A stretch of 22,380 nt of DNA from an uncultured Muribaculaceae bacterium (GCA_910586975.1 CAJUKX010000036.1:1-22380), one strand, 5' to 3'. Counted from the first letter of the stretch, positions 1 through 7,388 are shown. Translations and numbers: made by a program. The notes: generated by a model not told the origin, from the letters alone.

Positions 1-90
1 AAATAATTTTTAGGTCTAAGATTCAAGGTTATTATTTAGGATTATTCAGAAATAATTAATGGTTATATTATGCTTAATGTTAGTCCAGAC

Positions 91-120
91 AAAAAGCCAA
101 GTTGTGAAGCTTGGCTTTTT
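91..120. terminator. Bidirectional intrinsic terminator
   Basis: A perfect inverted repeat pairs 91-101 with 110-120 around an 8-nt loop. The arms start with five A and end with five T, so either strand gives a hairpin followed by U residues. On the plus strand the T-rich stretch continues to about 130. It would end the minus-strand Crp/Fnr-type gene that stops at 141, and also any plus-strand transcript entering from the left. Positions 1-90 are AT-rich and I see no gene there. Confidence 0.85.
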
Positions 121-140
121 TATTTTATATAAATTGCGGC

Positions 141-839
141 TTAATCGTCGGTATCCTCAGAATGGTTATGCAGCAACGAGAGCAAAGCCACTCGGTCTTT
201 TACCGTAATACCATACAAAGTAAAATCTATCAATCCGCGGGCTTTCATACTCTCAAGCTCGCTTCTCAGTGTAGTACGCGGCACACCGAATAGCCCTACC
301 AGATCGCGCTGACGACATTCGAGTGTTATATCAAAGCTGCGTGGTTGCGTGAGCGCGCTTATCCAAAATGCAATACGCTCCTGCACATTGCCGGTCGACA
401 CTGCCAGAATGCCCTCCACGGTCTTCTGTGCATTCATCGAGAGCAGGTTAAGATAGTTGAACAAAAAGACAGTATCGCTAAGCAAAATATTCACATAATC
501 GGTCTTTGATATCAGCAAAATGCTCACCGTATCTACCGCAAATACATCGCAGGGATAGCTCGTTACCTTACCAAACAGGAATTCGGGCGAGATAACATCC
601 TGTGCGAGCAGCGACTGGCTCACCGAAAAACGTCCGTCGGGGTTTGAGATAGTCATGCGCACTGTACCCGAGATAATGAATGCTATATCATTGCACGGCT
701 GGCCGGCCCTGAAAATCTCGGCACCGGGGGTGTACTTCAGAAAATGGAATTTGGCCGAGCCTACGGTTTTGGCCATACAATCCCGGCTCACGCCCTTGAA
801 CAGAGGCAGGCCCATTAATATATCAAACATGCTTTCCAT
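141..839 (-). CDS. Crp/Fnr-family transcriptional regulator
   Basis: This 232-residue protein has the two-part layout of the Crp/Fnr family. Residues about 10-130 form a cyclic-nucleotide-binding-like beta roll (PGAEIFRAGQ near 38-47, then AFIISGTVRM). A C-terminal winged helix-turn-helix covers about 176-205, with RDLVGLFGVPRTTLRSEL as the recognition helix region. The Arg-Ser/Thr pair of a true cAMP phosphate-binding cassette is not visible, and there is no N-terminal cysteine cluster of the FNR iron-sulphur type. The ligand is therefore unknown. The start ATG at 839 gives a normal length and has no Shine-Dalgarno, which is usual in Bacteroidetes. It is transcribed alone, between the lgt terminator and the terminator at 91-120, and two inverted repeats lie upstream. 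The family call is secure; the target genes are unknown. Confidence 0.9.
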   Translation of the reverse strand: MESMFDILMGLPLFKGVSRDCMAKTVGSAKFHFLKYTPGAEIFRAGQPCNDIAFIISGTVRMTISNPDGRFSVSQSLLAQDVISPEFLFGKVTSYPCDVFAVDTVSILLISKTDYVNILLSDTVFLFNYLNLLSMNAQKTVEGILAVSTGNVQERIAFWISALTQPRSFDITLECRQRDLVGLFGVPRTTLRSELESMKARGLIDFTLYGITVKDRVALLSLLHNHSEDTDD

Positions 840-870
840 ATTGCAATTGTCTTAAGTTCAAATCATTATA

Positions 871-891
871 CTTATGATCACAGTTCATAAG
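871..891. promoter_or_regulatory. Inverted repeat upstream of Crp/Fnr gene
   Basis: CTTATGA and TCATAAG are separated by 7 nt, giving a 21-bp dyad that ends 32 bp before the regulator start codon. Its size and position fit an operator for a dimeric helix-turn-helix protein, possibly the regulator itself. It does not match the classic FNR box exactly. Its function is inferred only. Confidence 0.4.
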
Positions 892-894
892 CCG

Positions 895-925
895 AATTAC
901 CGGATTTTACAGCGATCCGGTAATT
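895..925. repeat. Perfect 11-bp inverted repeat in leader region
   Basis: AATTACCGGAT (895-905) and ATCCGGTAATT (915-925) are perfect inverted copies around a 9-nt spacer. No T-run follows on either strand, so it is not an ordinary intrinsic terminator. It lies between the lgt terminator and the regulator start, and could be an operator or a 5' leader hairpin. Confidence 0.5.
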
Positions 926-977
926 ATCAAACGTTCACAAGCCTTGGTGGGTTCAGTAGTTTTACCCGTAAAATACA

Positions 978-1009
978 CACTTGCCCGCAGAATACTCAGC
1001 GGGCAAGTG
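978..1009 (-). terminator. Intrinsic terminator after lgt
   Basis: CACTTGCCCGC (978-988) pairs perfectly with GCGGGCAAGTG (999-1009) around a 10-nt loop. On the minus strand the stem is followed by a U-rich stretch (GTATTTTA). It lies 16 bp beyond the lgt stop and would end the sigma/symporter/lgt transcript. Confidence 0.75.
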
Positions 1010-1025
1010 CAGGGACAGAATCAAA

Positions 1026-1901
1026 TCATTTAATTTTCTTTTTACCGGGTTCCTTTCCTTCGTCGGCAAAACGTCCGGGATAACTCAGTTTGAGCCTCGG
1101 ATGCGTATAAGCCCATATAATGAGCAATATACCGCCTACTACAAAAGGAATACTGAGCAGCTGCCCCATATTGAGCATCATATCCTGCTCGAAAGCCACC
1201 TGCGGATTCTTGATAAATTCAATAAGGAAACGGGGCAGGAAAATACCTATGAGGAACGTACCGAATATCAGCCCCGGACGCTCGCCGGCATTCTTGCGCC
1301 AGTACATCCACATCAGCAGGCCAAACAGCGCCAGATAACACAGCGCTTCATATATCTGCGTGGGGTGCACAGCCTGACCCTCATACAAGGCATGCCACTC
1401 GCGCGAACGCACGAACATAAAGCCCCAGGGCAAATCTGTGGCATGACCGAATATTTCGGAATTCATCAGGTTGCCTATGCGTATCAGGCAACCTACAAGG
1501 GCTATAGCCACCACCAGCCGGTCGAATGTCCACAGAGGATTGCGCTTAGTGGTGAAAATGGAAAACATTATAACACCGATTATCACACCTATTGCGCCAC
1601 CGTGGCTGGCAAGACCGCCCTCCCATATAGCCAGAATTTTCATGGGATGCTGCGAATAATAGCTCCACTCATAGAATAATACGTGTCCAAGGCGTGCACC
1701 GATTATGGTGCCGGCAGCCACCCACAGCAGCAATACTCCGAGCCAACTCTCGGGCGCGCCCTCACGCTTGAACATACGCGACACTATGTTGAATCCTATC
1801 CAGAATCCTATCGCAAACATCATGCCATACCATCTTACCGTTACCGGCCATGTGAAGAAGGTAGGGTCAACATTCCATACTATATAATTAAGCATATCCA
1901 T
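1026..1901 (-). CDS. lgt: Prolipoprotein diacylglyceryl transferase
   Basis: Lgt moves a diacylglyceryl group from phosphatidylglycerol to the lipobox cysteine of prolipoproteins, the first step of lipoprotein maturation in the inner membrane. The 291-residue product is a multi-span membrane protein of normal length. It shows the family marks: VRWYG near 22-26, RLGHVLFY near 70-77, the histidine motif SHGGAIG at 99-105, and RIGNLMNSEIFG near 141-152 with the conserved Arg, Asn and Glu. The C-terminal tail is lysine-rich and cytoplasmic in character. The start ATG overlaps the stop codon of the upstream symporter gene by one base (TAATG, minus strand), which suggests translational coupling. 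A terminator follows. Confidence 0.97.
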   Translation of the reverse strand: MDMLNYIVWNVDPTFFTWPVTVRWYGMMFAIGFWIGFNIVSRMFKREGAPESWLGVLLLWVAAGTIIGARLGHVLFYEWSYYSQHPMKILAIWEGGLASHGGAIGVIIGVIMFSIFTTKRNPLWTFDRLVVAIALVGCLIRIGNLMNSEIFGHATDLPWGFMFVRSREWHALYEGQAVHPTQIYEALCYLALFGLLMWMYWRKNAGERPGLIFGTFLIGIFLPRFLIEFIKNPQVAFEQDMMLNMGQLLSIPFVVGGILLIIWAYTHPRLKLSYPGRFADEGKEPGKKKIK

Positions 1902-3331
1902 TATATTGATTTTTCTTGTTGTTCAGACCGGGTGTCAGCCGTCTTTTTCGAAAAATACTCGCGGGTGGCTGCCCTTACACGACGGCTCAGCACCAGCACG
2001 GTTATCATTGTAGGTATGGCCATAAGCGCATAGAACAGGTCGCAAAGACCCACTGCTATGCCCAGAGGCACCACTGCAAATATCACAAGCGAGAGTATGA
2101 ATGCATACACATACCACTTGGCTTTCTTTGAGCCAAACAGATATGATGCGCAGGTAGAACCGTAGAACGAATACGAGAACATGGACGACAGCGCGAAACA
2201 CACCACTATGAACATCAGCAGATATTCACCGTAGGGGATACCGCGGCTGAAGGCAGTCATAGCTATCGAAAGCCCCTGCATGCCCTGCGTTTCGCTCACT
2301 TCGGGCACGCACAGCAGTATTGCCACAGCCGTAAGCGTGCATACCAGTCCGGAGTCGATACCCGGCCCGAGCATTGCTATAAGACCTTCGCGCACCGGAC
2401 GGTTGTTGCGCGATGCACCGTGCATTATCGAAGCCGTGCCTATGCCGGCATCATTCACCAGCGCGGCGCGGCGTGCGCCTATTATGGCTATACCGGCCAA
2501 AGCTCCAACTCCGGCTCTGAGGTTGAAGGCTTCAGAAAAAATGCGGCGGAACACCCCGGGCACGTCACCGAAGTTCATCAGTATTATATACAGCACCATC
2601 AGGAAGTACACTCCCACCATGAATGGCACCATCACCGATGCCACACGGGCTATGCGCTTGATACCGCCGAGAATCACCAGCGCCACTATCAGCGCCACTG
2701 TTATACCGAACAGCAGTTTGTACACATCGCCGTTCTCCATACCGGTAATCGAGCCTATGGAGCTGAGAAAACCGTTGGAAGCCAGACCCTCGGGAGTAGA
2801 AAACGTTGTGACGAAAGCCTCGGTGAGCTGATTGGCATTCATTATACACAAAGTGCCGAACATACCTGCCACGGCAAAAAACCGCGCGAGCGGAGTCCAT
2901 TTCGGTCCCAAGCCTTTGGTTATGATGTGCATGGGGCCACCCTGCTGATTGCCGGCATCATCCTTTCCGCGATACATTACGGCCAGCACGCCCTCATGAT
3001 ACTTGGTAGCCATACCCACCAGTGCGCTTATCCACATCCAGAATATGGCTCCGGGGCCGCCCATCACCAGGGCAATGGCCACACCGGCTATGTTGCCCAA
3101 GCCTACAGTGGCAGCCACCACACCGGCGAGCGCCTGGGCCGACGAAATCTGACCCGTACGGCTGTCGCTCTTGGTGCGCAGCTCCTTAAGAGCCTCGGGC
3201 AGACGCCGCAACGACACCATACCCGAACTCAGAAACAGGTAGAGCCCGCCACCGATCAGTAAAAAAAACAAAGGGTAGCCGCAAAGAAAATCGGCTACCT
3301 GCACAATATATTTGCCTATTGATTCAAGCAT
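1901..3331 (-). CDS. Sodium:alanine symporter (AGCS family)
   Basis: This 476-residue integral membrane protein belongs to the alanine/glycine:cation symporter (AGCS) family, which imports small neutral amino acids with Na+. The family signature lies at about 67-100, with GLGNIAGVA, then VMGGPGAIFWMW. A second conserved block, VNDAGIGTASIMHG, occurs further on. About ten or eleven hydrophobic segments are visible, and the length is typical. Substrate preference among alanine, glycine and related amino acids cannot be read from the sequence. It sits 47 bp after an ECF sigma gene and overlaps lgt by one base, so the three are probably co-transcribed. The Na+ gradient it needs could come partly from the decarboxylase pump encoded by the divergent operon; that link is inferred. 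Confidence 0.93.
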   Translation of the reverse strand: MLESIGKYIVQVADFLCGYPLFFLLIGGGLYLFLSSGMVSLRRLPEALKELRTKSDSRTGQISSAQALAGVVAATVGLGNIAGVAIALVMGGPGAIFWMWISALVGMATKYHEGVLAVMYRGKDDAGNQQGGPMHIITKGLGPKWTPLARFFAVAGMFGTLCIMNANQLTEAFVTTFSTPEGLASNGFLSSIGSITGMENGDVYKLLFGITVALIVALVILGGIKRIARVASVMVPFMVGVYFLMVLYIILMNFGDVPGVFRRIFSEAFNLRAGVGALAGIAIIGARRAALVNDAGIGTASIMHGASRNNRPVREGLIAMLGPGIDSGLVCTLTAVAILLCVPEVSETQGMQGLSIAMTAFSRGIPYGEYLLMFIVVCFALSSMFSYSFYGSTCASYLFGSKKAKWYVYAFILSLVIFAVVPLGIAVGLCDLFYALMAIPTMITVLVLSRRVRAATREYFSKKTADTRSEQQEKSI

Positions 3332-3378
3332 TTAGAGGGTTGTTTAATTGATAACGCGGCAATAATCACCTCCGCACA

Positions 3379-3969
3379 TCAGTGCGTCAGCACTATGTTG
3401 CTTTCCTGTGCCATCCGTCTGAGGTTTAGAATAGCGTATCGCATGCGGCCCAAAGCGGTATTGATACTCACGCCGGTAAGCTCGGCTATCTCCTTGAAAC
3501 TGAGATTGCGGTAGTATCGCATTACCAGCACCTGCATCTGCACGAAAGGCAGAGCCTTGATGAGCCTGCGCACATCCTCCTTGATCTGGAGGTCTACCAG
3601 TTCGTCCTCTATTGTCGACCCGCTCAGCTCCTTGCGGTTGAGCACATCAAAGTCCTTATCGTCGGTAGAATAAGTACCTTCTACCGATTCGCGCCTGAAG
3701 TGGTCGATTACCAGATTACGAGCTATTCGGAACAGCCAGTTGGCAAACTTACCGTTGTCGGTATAATTGCCGCTTTGAATAGTCACAATAGCCTTGACAA
3801 ATGTCTCCTGAAAGATATCCTCTGCCAGTTGGGCATTATTACAATGCTGGGTGATATAATTAAGAAGCTTCGACTGATGCCGCTGGAGCAACACGTCAAA
3901 AGCCTCGGGATTGCCCTTAGCGTAGGATTGCACCAACTGGTCGTCGGTGAGCTTTGCTAATGTCTGCAT
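3379..3969 (-). CDS. ECF-type RNA polymerase sigma factor
   Basis: This is a 196-residue sigma-70 family protein with only regions 2 and 4, the extracytoplasmic-function layout. Region 2 covers about 24-94 and includes AEDIFQETFVKA and ANWLFRIARNLVIDHFRRE, the -10 recognition segment. Region 4 covers about 135-186 with a helix-turn-helix in LSFKEIAELTGVSINTALGR. An acidic linker of roughly 40 residues joins them. No anti-sigma gene is adjacent; the next genes are a symporter and lgt. The transcript probably starts about 130 nt upstream at a TAACTTTG box, giving a long leader. The regulon cannot be deduced from the sequence, but clustering with an envelope-maturation enzyme hints at an envelope role. 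Confidence 0.92.
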   Translation of the reverse strand: MQTLAKLTDDQLVQSYAKGNPEAFDVLLQRHQSKLLNYITQHCNNAQLAEDIFQETFVKAIVTIQSGNYTDNGKFANWLFRIARNLVIDHFRRESVEGTYSTDDKDFDVLNRKELSGSTIEDELVDLQIKEDVRRLIKALPFVQMQVLVMRYYRNLSFKEIAELTGVSINTALGRMRYAILNLRRMAQESNIVLTH

Positions 3970-4103
3970 TTATAGTCTTTGTTTTGATTTGGAGTAGAAG
4001 TAGTCTATAGGCAGCGTATATAAAAAAGTTTCAAAAGGTTAAATTCTGTTCTGTTTATCGGCTTAATAGCGACCGCAGGTCTGAAAGCGGCCGAAAAACC
4101 TTG

Positions 4104-4135
4104 CAAAGTTACCAAAAAAACAGCATATCAACAAG
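4104..4135 (-). promoter_or_regulatory. Probable promoter of the sigma/symporter/lgt unit
   Basis: On the minus strand, TAACTTTG (4104-4111) matches the Bacteroidetes -7 consensus TAnnTTTG. A CTTG (4132-4135) lies 20 nt upstream, the spacing expected for a -33 TTTG-like element. Transcription would start near 4097, leaving about 128 nt of leader before the sigma start codon. Confidence 0.6.
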
Positions 4136-4220
4136 CAATCGCACCCGCTCTTACAATTTTTAACTATTTTCACACAATAAATCTGAAAAGAGACTTATAC
4201 AATACTACACATTTATTATG

Positions 4221-4228
4221 CAAAGTTA
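4221..4228 (-). promoter_or_regulatory. Second TAACTTTG -7 box facing the sigma gene
   Basis: This is an exact second copy of the -7 octamer, read on the minus strand, within a repeated 10-mer. I see no good -33 element at 19-21 nt, so it is a weaker promoter candidate than the copy at 4104-4111. Confidence 0.35.
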
Positions 4229-4269
4229 AAAATAGTGCATAATTCTGACTGATTTATCGATTATTTTCG

Positions 4270-4277
4270 TACCTTTG
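4270..4277 (+). promoter_or_regulatory. Probable -7 box of the methylmalonyl-CoA operon
   Basis: TACCTTTG fits the Bacteroidetes -7 consensus TAnnTTTG. The -33 region is poor: a TCTG at 4244-4247 with 22-nt spacing is the nearest match. Transcription would start near 4284, giving a 5' leader of about 70 nt before the mce ATG at 4355. Confidence 0.5.
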
Positions 4278-4354
4278 TGTCGGCATGCACTCCTGCAAGA
4301 GCTTGCCTAAAGAAAGAACAATCTATCATTTACAACCTTAATACTTTCATTACA

Positions 4355-4774
4355 ATGGATATTTCACATATCGAACACATCGGCATCGCCGTTCCCAGCC
4401 TTGACGAGGCTATTCCCTTCTATGAAAACATGCTCGGCCTCAAGTGCTTCGCCATCGAAGAAGTTGCCGACCAGAAAGTACGCACAGCATTCTTCAAGGT
4501 AGGCCAGACCAAGCTCGAGCTCCTTGAAGGCACCGACGAAACCTCAGCCATCTCCAAGTTCATCGCCAATAACGGCGGTCGCGGCGGTGTGCAGCACATT
4601 GCATTCGCTATCGAAGACGGTGTGCAGAACGCCCTCGACGAAGTGCAGGAAAAAGGCTGCCGTGTAATCGACAAAGCTCCCCGTAAGGGCGCCGAAGGCC
4701 TCAACATAGCCTTCCTCCACCCCAAGTCTACCGTAGGCACTCTCATCGAGCTCTGCGAAGACCCCAACAAATAA
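4355..4774 (+). CDS. mce: Methylmalonyl-CoA epimerase
   Basis: The enzyme interconverts the (R) and (S) forms of methylmalonyl-CoA in the succinate-propionate pathway. The 139-residue product is a VOC/glyoxalase-fold protein of normal length. It begins with the typical HIEHIGIAVPSLDEAIPFYE and has a metal-binding set consistent with the family: His8, probably Glu55 in KLELLE, His81 in GGVQHIAF, and Glu132 in GTLIEL. I chose ATG 4355 because homologues start here. The in-frame GTG at 4277 lies inside the -7 box and so should not be in the mRNA. It is the first gene of the operon, 39 bp before mmdA, and supplies the isomer the decarboxylase needs. The methylmalonyl-CoA mutase genes are not in this window. 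Confidence 0.95.
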   Translation: MDISHIEHIGIAVPSLDEAIPFYENMLGLKCFAIEEVADQKVRTAFFKVGQTKLELLEGTDETSAISKFIANNGGRGGVQHIAFAIEDGVQNALDEVQEKGCRVIDKAPRKGAEGLNIAFLHPKSTVGTLIELCEDPNK

Positions 4775-4813
4775 TCATCCGAATCATTTTCACACACATT
4801 ACATTCCAACTAA

Positions 4814-6367
4814 ATGAGCAGTCAACTCGAAAAAGTAAAAGAGCTCATCGAGCTTCGCAACGAAGCCCGTATCGGTGGCGGTCAGAAAGCTATCGACAAA
4901 CAGCATGAGCGCGGTAAGTACACAGCCCGCGAACGTATCGCCCAGCTTCTCGACGAAGGTTCTTTCGAGGAACTCGATATGTTTGTGCGCCACCGTTGCC
5001 ACAACTTCGGTCAAGAAAAGAAATCATTCCTGGGCGACGGCGTCGTTACAGGTTACGGTACAATCGACGGCCGCCTTGTATATGTATTCGCACAGGACTT
5101 CACAGTCTTTGCAGGCTCGCTTTCCGAAACCATGTCGCTCAAGATCTGCAAGATCATGGACATGGCCATGAAGATGGGCGCTCCCATCATCGGTCTTAAC
5201 GACTCGGGCGGCGCACGTATCCAGGAAGGTATCAACGCTCTGGCCGGCTATGCCGAAATTTTCCAGCGCAACATCCTCGCCTCGGGTGTGGTACCCCAGA
5301 TTTCAGCAATCCTCGGTCCCTGCGCCGGCGGTGCGGTTTATTCTCCCGCTCTCACCGACTTCACCATCATGGCCCGCGGCATTTCCTACATGTTCCTCAC
5401 CGGTCCCAAGGTTGTGAAGACCGTTACCGGCGAAGACGTTACTCAGGACCAGCTCGGCGGTGTAGACGTACACGCCTCAAAGAGCGGTGTGGCACACTTC
5501 GCTGCCGAAGACGGTGAACACGCCATCAAGATCATCCGCAAGCTCTTCAGCTACATTCCTCAGAACAACCTCGAGGAAGCGCCCATCGTAGAGTGCACCG
5601 ATCCCATCGACCGTCTCGAAGACTCACTCAACGAAATCATCCCCGACTCGCCCAACAAGCCCTACGACATGTACGAGGTAATCGGCGCCATCATTGACAA
5701 CGGCGAATTCCTCGAAGTACAGCGCGACTATGCCAAGAACCTCATCGTAGGTTTCGCCCGCATGAACGGCCAGAGCGTAGGTATCGTGGCCAACCAGCCC
5801 AAGTTCCTCGCCGGCGTGCTCGACTCAAACGCATCGCGCAAGGGCGCACGCTTCGTACGCTTCTGCGACGCATTCAACATTCCTCTGGTTACACTGGTCG
5901 ACGTACCCGGCTTCCTGCCCGGCACAGGCCAGGAATACAACGGTGTCATCCTCCACGGTGCAAAGCTTCTCTACGCTTACGGCGAAGCCACAGTGCCCAA
6001 GGTGACAGTGACACTGCGCAAGAGCTACGGCGGTTCGCACATCGTGATGAGCTGCAAACAGCTCCGCGGCGACATGAACTACGCATGGCCCACAGCCGAA
6101 ATCGCCGTTATGGGCGGTGCCGGTGCCGTTGAAGTACTCTATGCCAAGGAAGCCAAGGCAAGCGAAGACCCCAAGAAGTTCCTCACCGAAAAGGAAACCG
6201 AGTACAACAAGCTCTTCTGCAACCCCTACAACGCTGCACGCTACGGCTACATCGACGATGTAATCGAACCCCGCAACACACGCTTCCGCGTGATCCGCGC
6301 CCTGCAGCAGCTCGCCACCAAGAAGGTGACCAACCCCGCCAAGAAACACGGCAACATACCTCTGTAA
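4814..6367 (+). CDS. mmdA: Methylmalonyl-CoA decarboxylase alpha / carboxyltransferase subunit
   Basis: This 517-residue cytoplasmic carboxyltransferase moves the carboxyl group of (S)-methylmalonyl-CoA to biotin, yielding propionyl-CoA. It has the two crotonase-like halves of the acyl-CoA carboxylase beta family. The first oxyanion-hole motifs are DSGGARIQEG (130-139) and GPCAGGAVYSP (168-178). The second half contains DVPGFLPGTGQEYNG (363-377) and RGDMNYAWPTAEIAVMGG (418-435). Asp420 lies at the position that, from memory, selects propionyl-type substrates in propionyl-CoA carboxylases. The gene neighbours (epimerase, OadG-like subunit, biotin carrier, OadB-like pump) and the absence of biotin carboxylase favour Na+-coupled decarboxylation over propionyl-CoA carboxylation. 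Reverse or dual activity cannot be excluded. Confidence 0.94.
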   Translation: MSSQLEKVKELIELRNEARIGGGQKAIDKQHERGKYTARERIAQLLDEGSFEELDMFVRHRCHNFGQEKKSFLGDGVVTGYGTIDGRLVYVFAQDFTVFAGSLSETMSLKICKIMDMAMKMGAPIIGLNDSGGARIQEGINALAGYAEIFQRNILASGVVPQISAILGPCAGGAVYSPALTDFTIMARGISYMFLTGPKVVKTVTGEDVTQDQLGGVDVHASKSGVAHFAAEDGEHAIKIIRKLFSYIPQNNLEEAPIVECTDPIDRLEDSLNEIIPDSPNKPYDMYEVIGAIIDNGEFLEVQRDYAKNLIVGFARMNGQSVGIVANQPKFLAGVLDSNASRKGARFVRFCDAFNIPLVTLVDVPGFLPGTGQEYNGVILHGAKLLYAYGEATVPKVTVTLRKSYGGSHIVMSCKQLRGDMNYAWPTAEIAVMGGAGAVEVLYAKEAKASEDPKKFLTEKETEYNKLFCNPYNAARYGYIDDVIEPRNTRFRVIRALQQLATKKVTNPAKKHGNIPL

Positions 6368-6395
6368 TCAACAGCCATCCAACTAAAAAAGTATT

Positions 6396-7307
6396 ATGAT
6401 TAAACGACTGTTTATGATGCTTGCCTTGGTGGTGGCTGCCGGCCTCGCTCTGTCGGCCCAAAGCCGCGGTGCGCTGCGCATCAACGAAGTCATGGTGCAG
6501 AACACCGACCAGGGCTTTACCGACGAATACGGTAAGCACAGCGCCTGGATCGAGCTGTTCAACTCCAACTTCGGTCCCATCGAAATTTCGAGCATCTATC
6601 TCACCAACGACTCAACCCGCCCGAAGCTCTACCCCGTGCCCATGGGCGACGTCAACACAAAGATTCCCAAGCGCCAGCATGTGGTATTCTTTGCCGACGG
6701 CGAACCCAACAAAGGCACATTCCACACCAACTTCGAGCTCACTCCCGGCCAGGACAACTGGATCGGTATCTATGATGCCGACGGCCTTACCCTGATCGAC
6801 GAAGTGGTTATACCCGCCTCTGTGCTCCCCGGCCAGTCGTGGGCACGCACCGAAGACGGACAGGGCCAATGGGCTCTCCGCACCGGTGGCAACGACGACT
6901 ACATCACACCGTCGAGCGCCAACATCATCAAAGACACCAACCACAAGATTGAAGACTTTGCCGAGCGCGACGCCAACGGCTTCGGTATGACCGTAATGGC
7001 CATGTGCATCGTGTTCTCTGCCCTGCTCGTATTGTGCCTGGCATTCTACGGCATTGGCAAGATCAACTCTATCATCTCGCGCCGCAACAAGGCTGTAGCC
7101 CACGGTAACGAGACTCCCGAGCTCGCCGAAATCCGCCAGACCCAGCACGATACCGGTGAAGAAATCGCCGCCATCGCCATGGCTCTGCGCGACCACCTCG
7201 AAGCTCACGATGCCGAGTCAACAATCCTTACCCTCAAGAAAATTCGCCGCGCTTATTCACCCTGGTCGTCAAAGATATACGGTCTGCGTGAACTGCCTCA
7301 CCGCTAA
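6396..7307 (+). CDS. OadG-like membrane subunit with N-terminal lamin-tail-like domain
   Basis: This 303-residue protein looks like the small membrane subunit (OadG/MmdD role) of a sodium-pumping decarboxylase, enlarged by an extra domain. Residues 1-21 form a signal peptide. Residues about 24-165 resemble a lamin-tail (LTD) beta-sandwich, with LRINEVMVQN, SAWIELFNSN and GPIEISSIYLTND as its opening strands. A single transmembrane helix follows at about 197-220. The cytoplasmic tail ends in YSPWSSKIYGLREL, which I recall from Bacteroides OadG proteins. Classical OadG is only about 80-100 residues, so the exported domain is an addition. It begins 28 bp after mmdA and precedes the biotin carrier gene. 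Assembly or anchoring of the complex is the likely role; the function of the exported domain is unknown. Confidence 0.82.
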   Translation: MIKRLFMMLALVVAAGLALSAQSRGALRINEVMVQNTDQGFTDEYGKHSAWIELFNSNFGPIEISSIYLTNDSTRPKLYPVPMGDVNTKIPKRQHVVFFADGEPNKGTFHTNFELTPGQDNWIGIYDADGLTLIDEVVIPASVLPGQSWARTEDGQGQWALRTGGNDDYITPSSANIIKDTNHKIEDFAERDANGFGMTVMAMCIVFSALLVLCLAFYGIGKINSIISRRNKAVAHGNETPELAEIRQTQHDTGEEIAAIAMALRDHLEAHDAESTILTLKKIRRAYSPWSSKIYGLRELPHR

Positions 7308-7310
7308 TTT

Positions 7311-7388
7311 CGTCCGGAAAAATTCACTTTATAAGATCATAAAAGATTACGTCCGGAAAAATTCACTCTTAAAATCATGAAAGAATAC
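7311..7388 (+). repeat. Imperfect tandem duplication spanning the biotin-carrier start
   Basis: An 18-bp sequence beginning CGTCCGGAAAAA occurs perfectly at 7311-7328 and 7350-7367. Similarity continues beyond it with one indel: copy 1 reads ATCATAAAAGATTAC and copy 2 reads ATCATGAAAGAATAC. Copy 2 carries the real ATG at 7377 (MKEY). Copy 1 has ATA at the equivalent place (IKDY), so it looks like a decayed duplicate of the translation start region. Confidence 0.85.

Larger units (their letters stand above)
3970..4354. other. Divergent intergenic control region
   Basis: This 385-bp AT-rich region separates the minus-strand sigma gene from the plus-strand mce operon and holds no convincing gene. 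It contains the 10-mer TGCAAAGTTA twice (4102-4111 and 4219-4228). Read on the minus strand, each copy gives a TAACTTTG -7 box. A plus-strand TACCTTTG lies at 4270-4277. A short GC-rich self-complementary stretch lies near 4059-4095 within the likely sigma leader. Confidence 0.6.

Noticed and set aside
981..1679. Plus-strand open frame of 232 codons opposite lgt
   Set aside because: It lies wholly antisense to a clear lgt gene, has no family features and is rich in His/Tyr/Gln from reversed codons; it is a shadow frame.
2420..3262. Plus-strand open frame of 280 codons opposite the symporter
   Set aside because: Its His- and Gly-rich composition comes from the antisense of membrane-protein codons. 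The minus-strand AGCS signature is unambiguous.
4277..4354. 26-codon upstream extension of mce from a GTG
   Set aside because: The GTG overlaps the last base of the predicted -7 box and would precede the transcription start. Family members start at the ATG at 4355.
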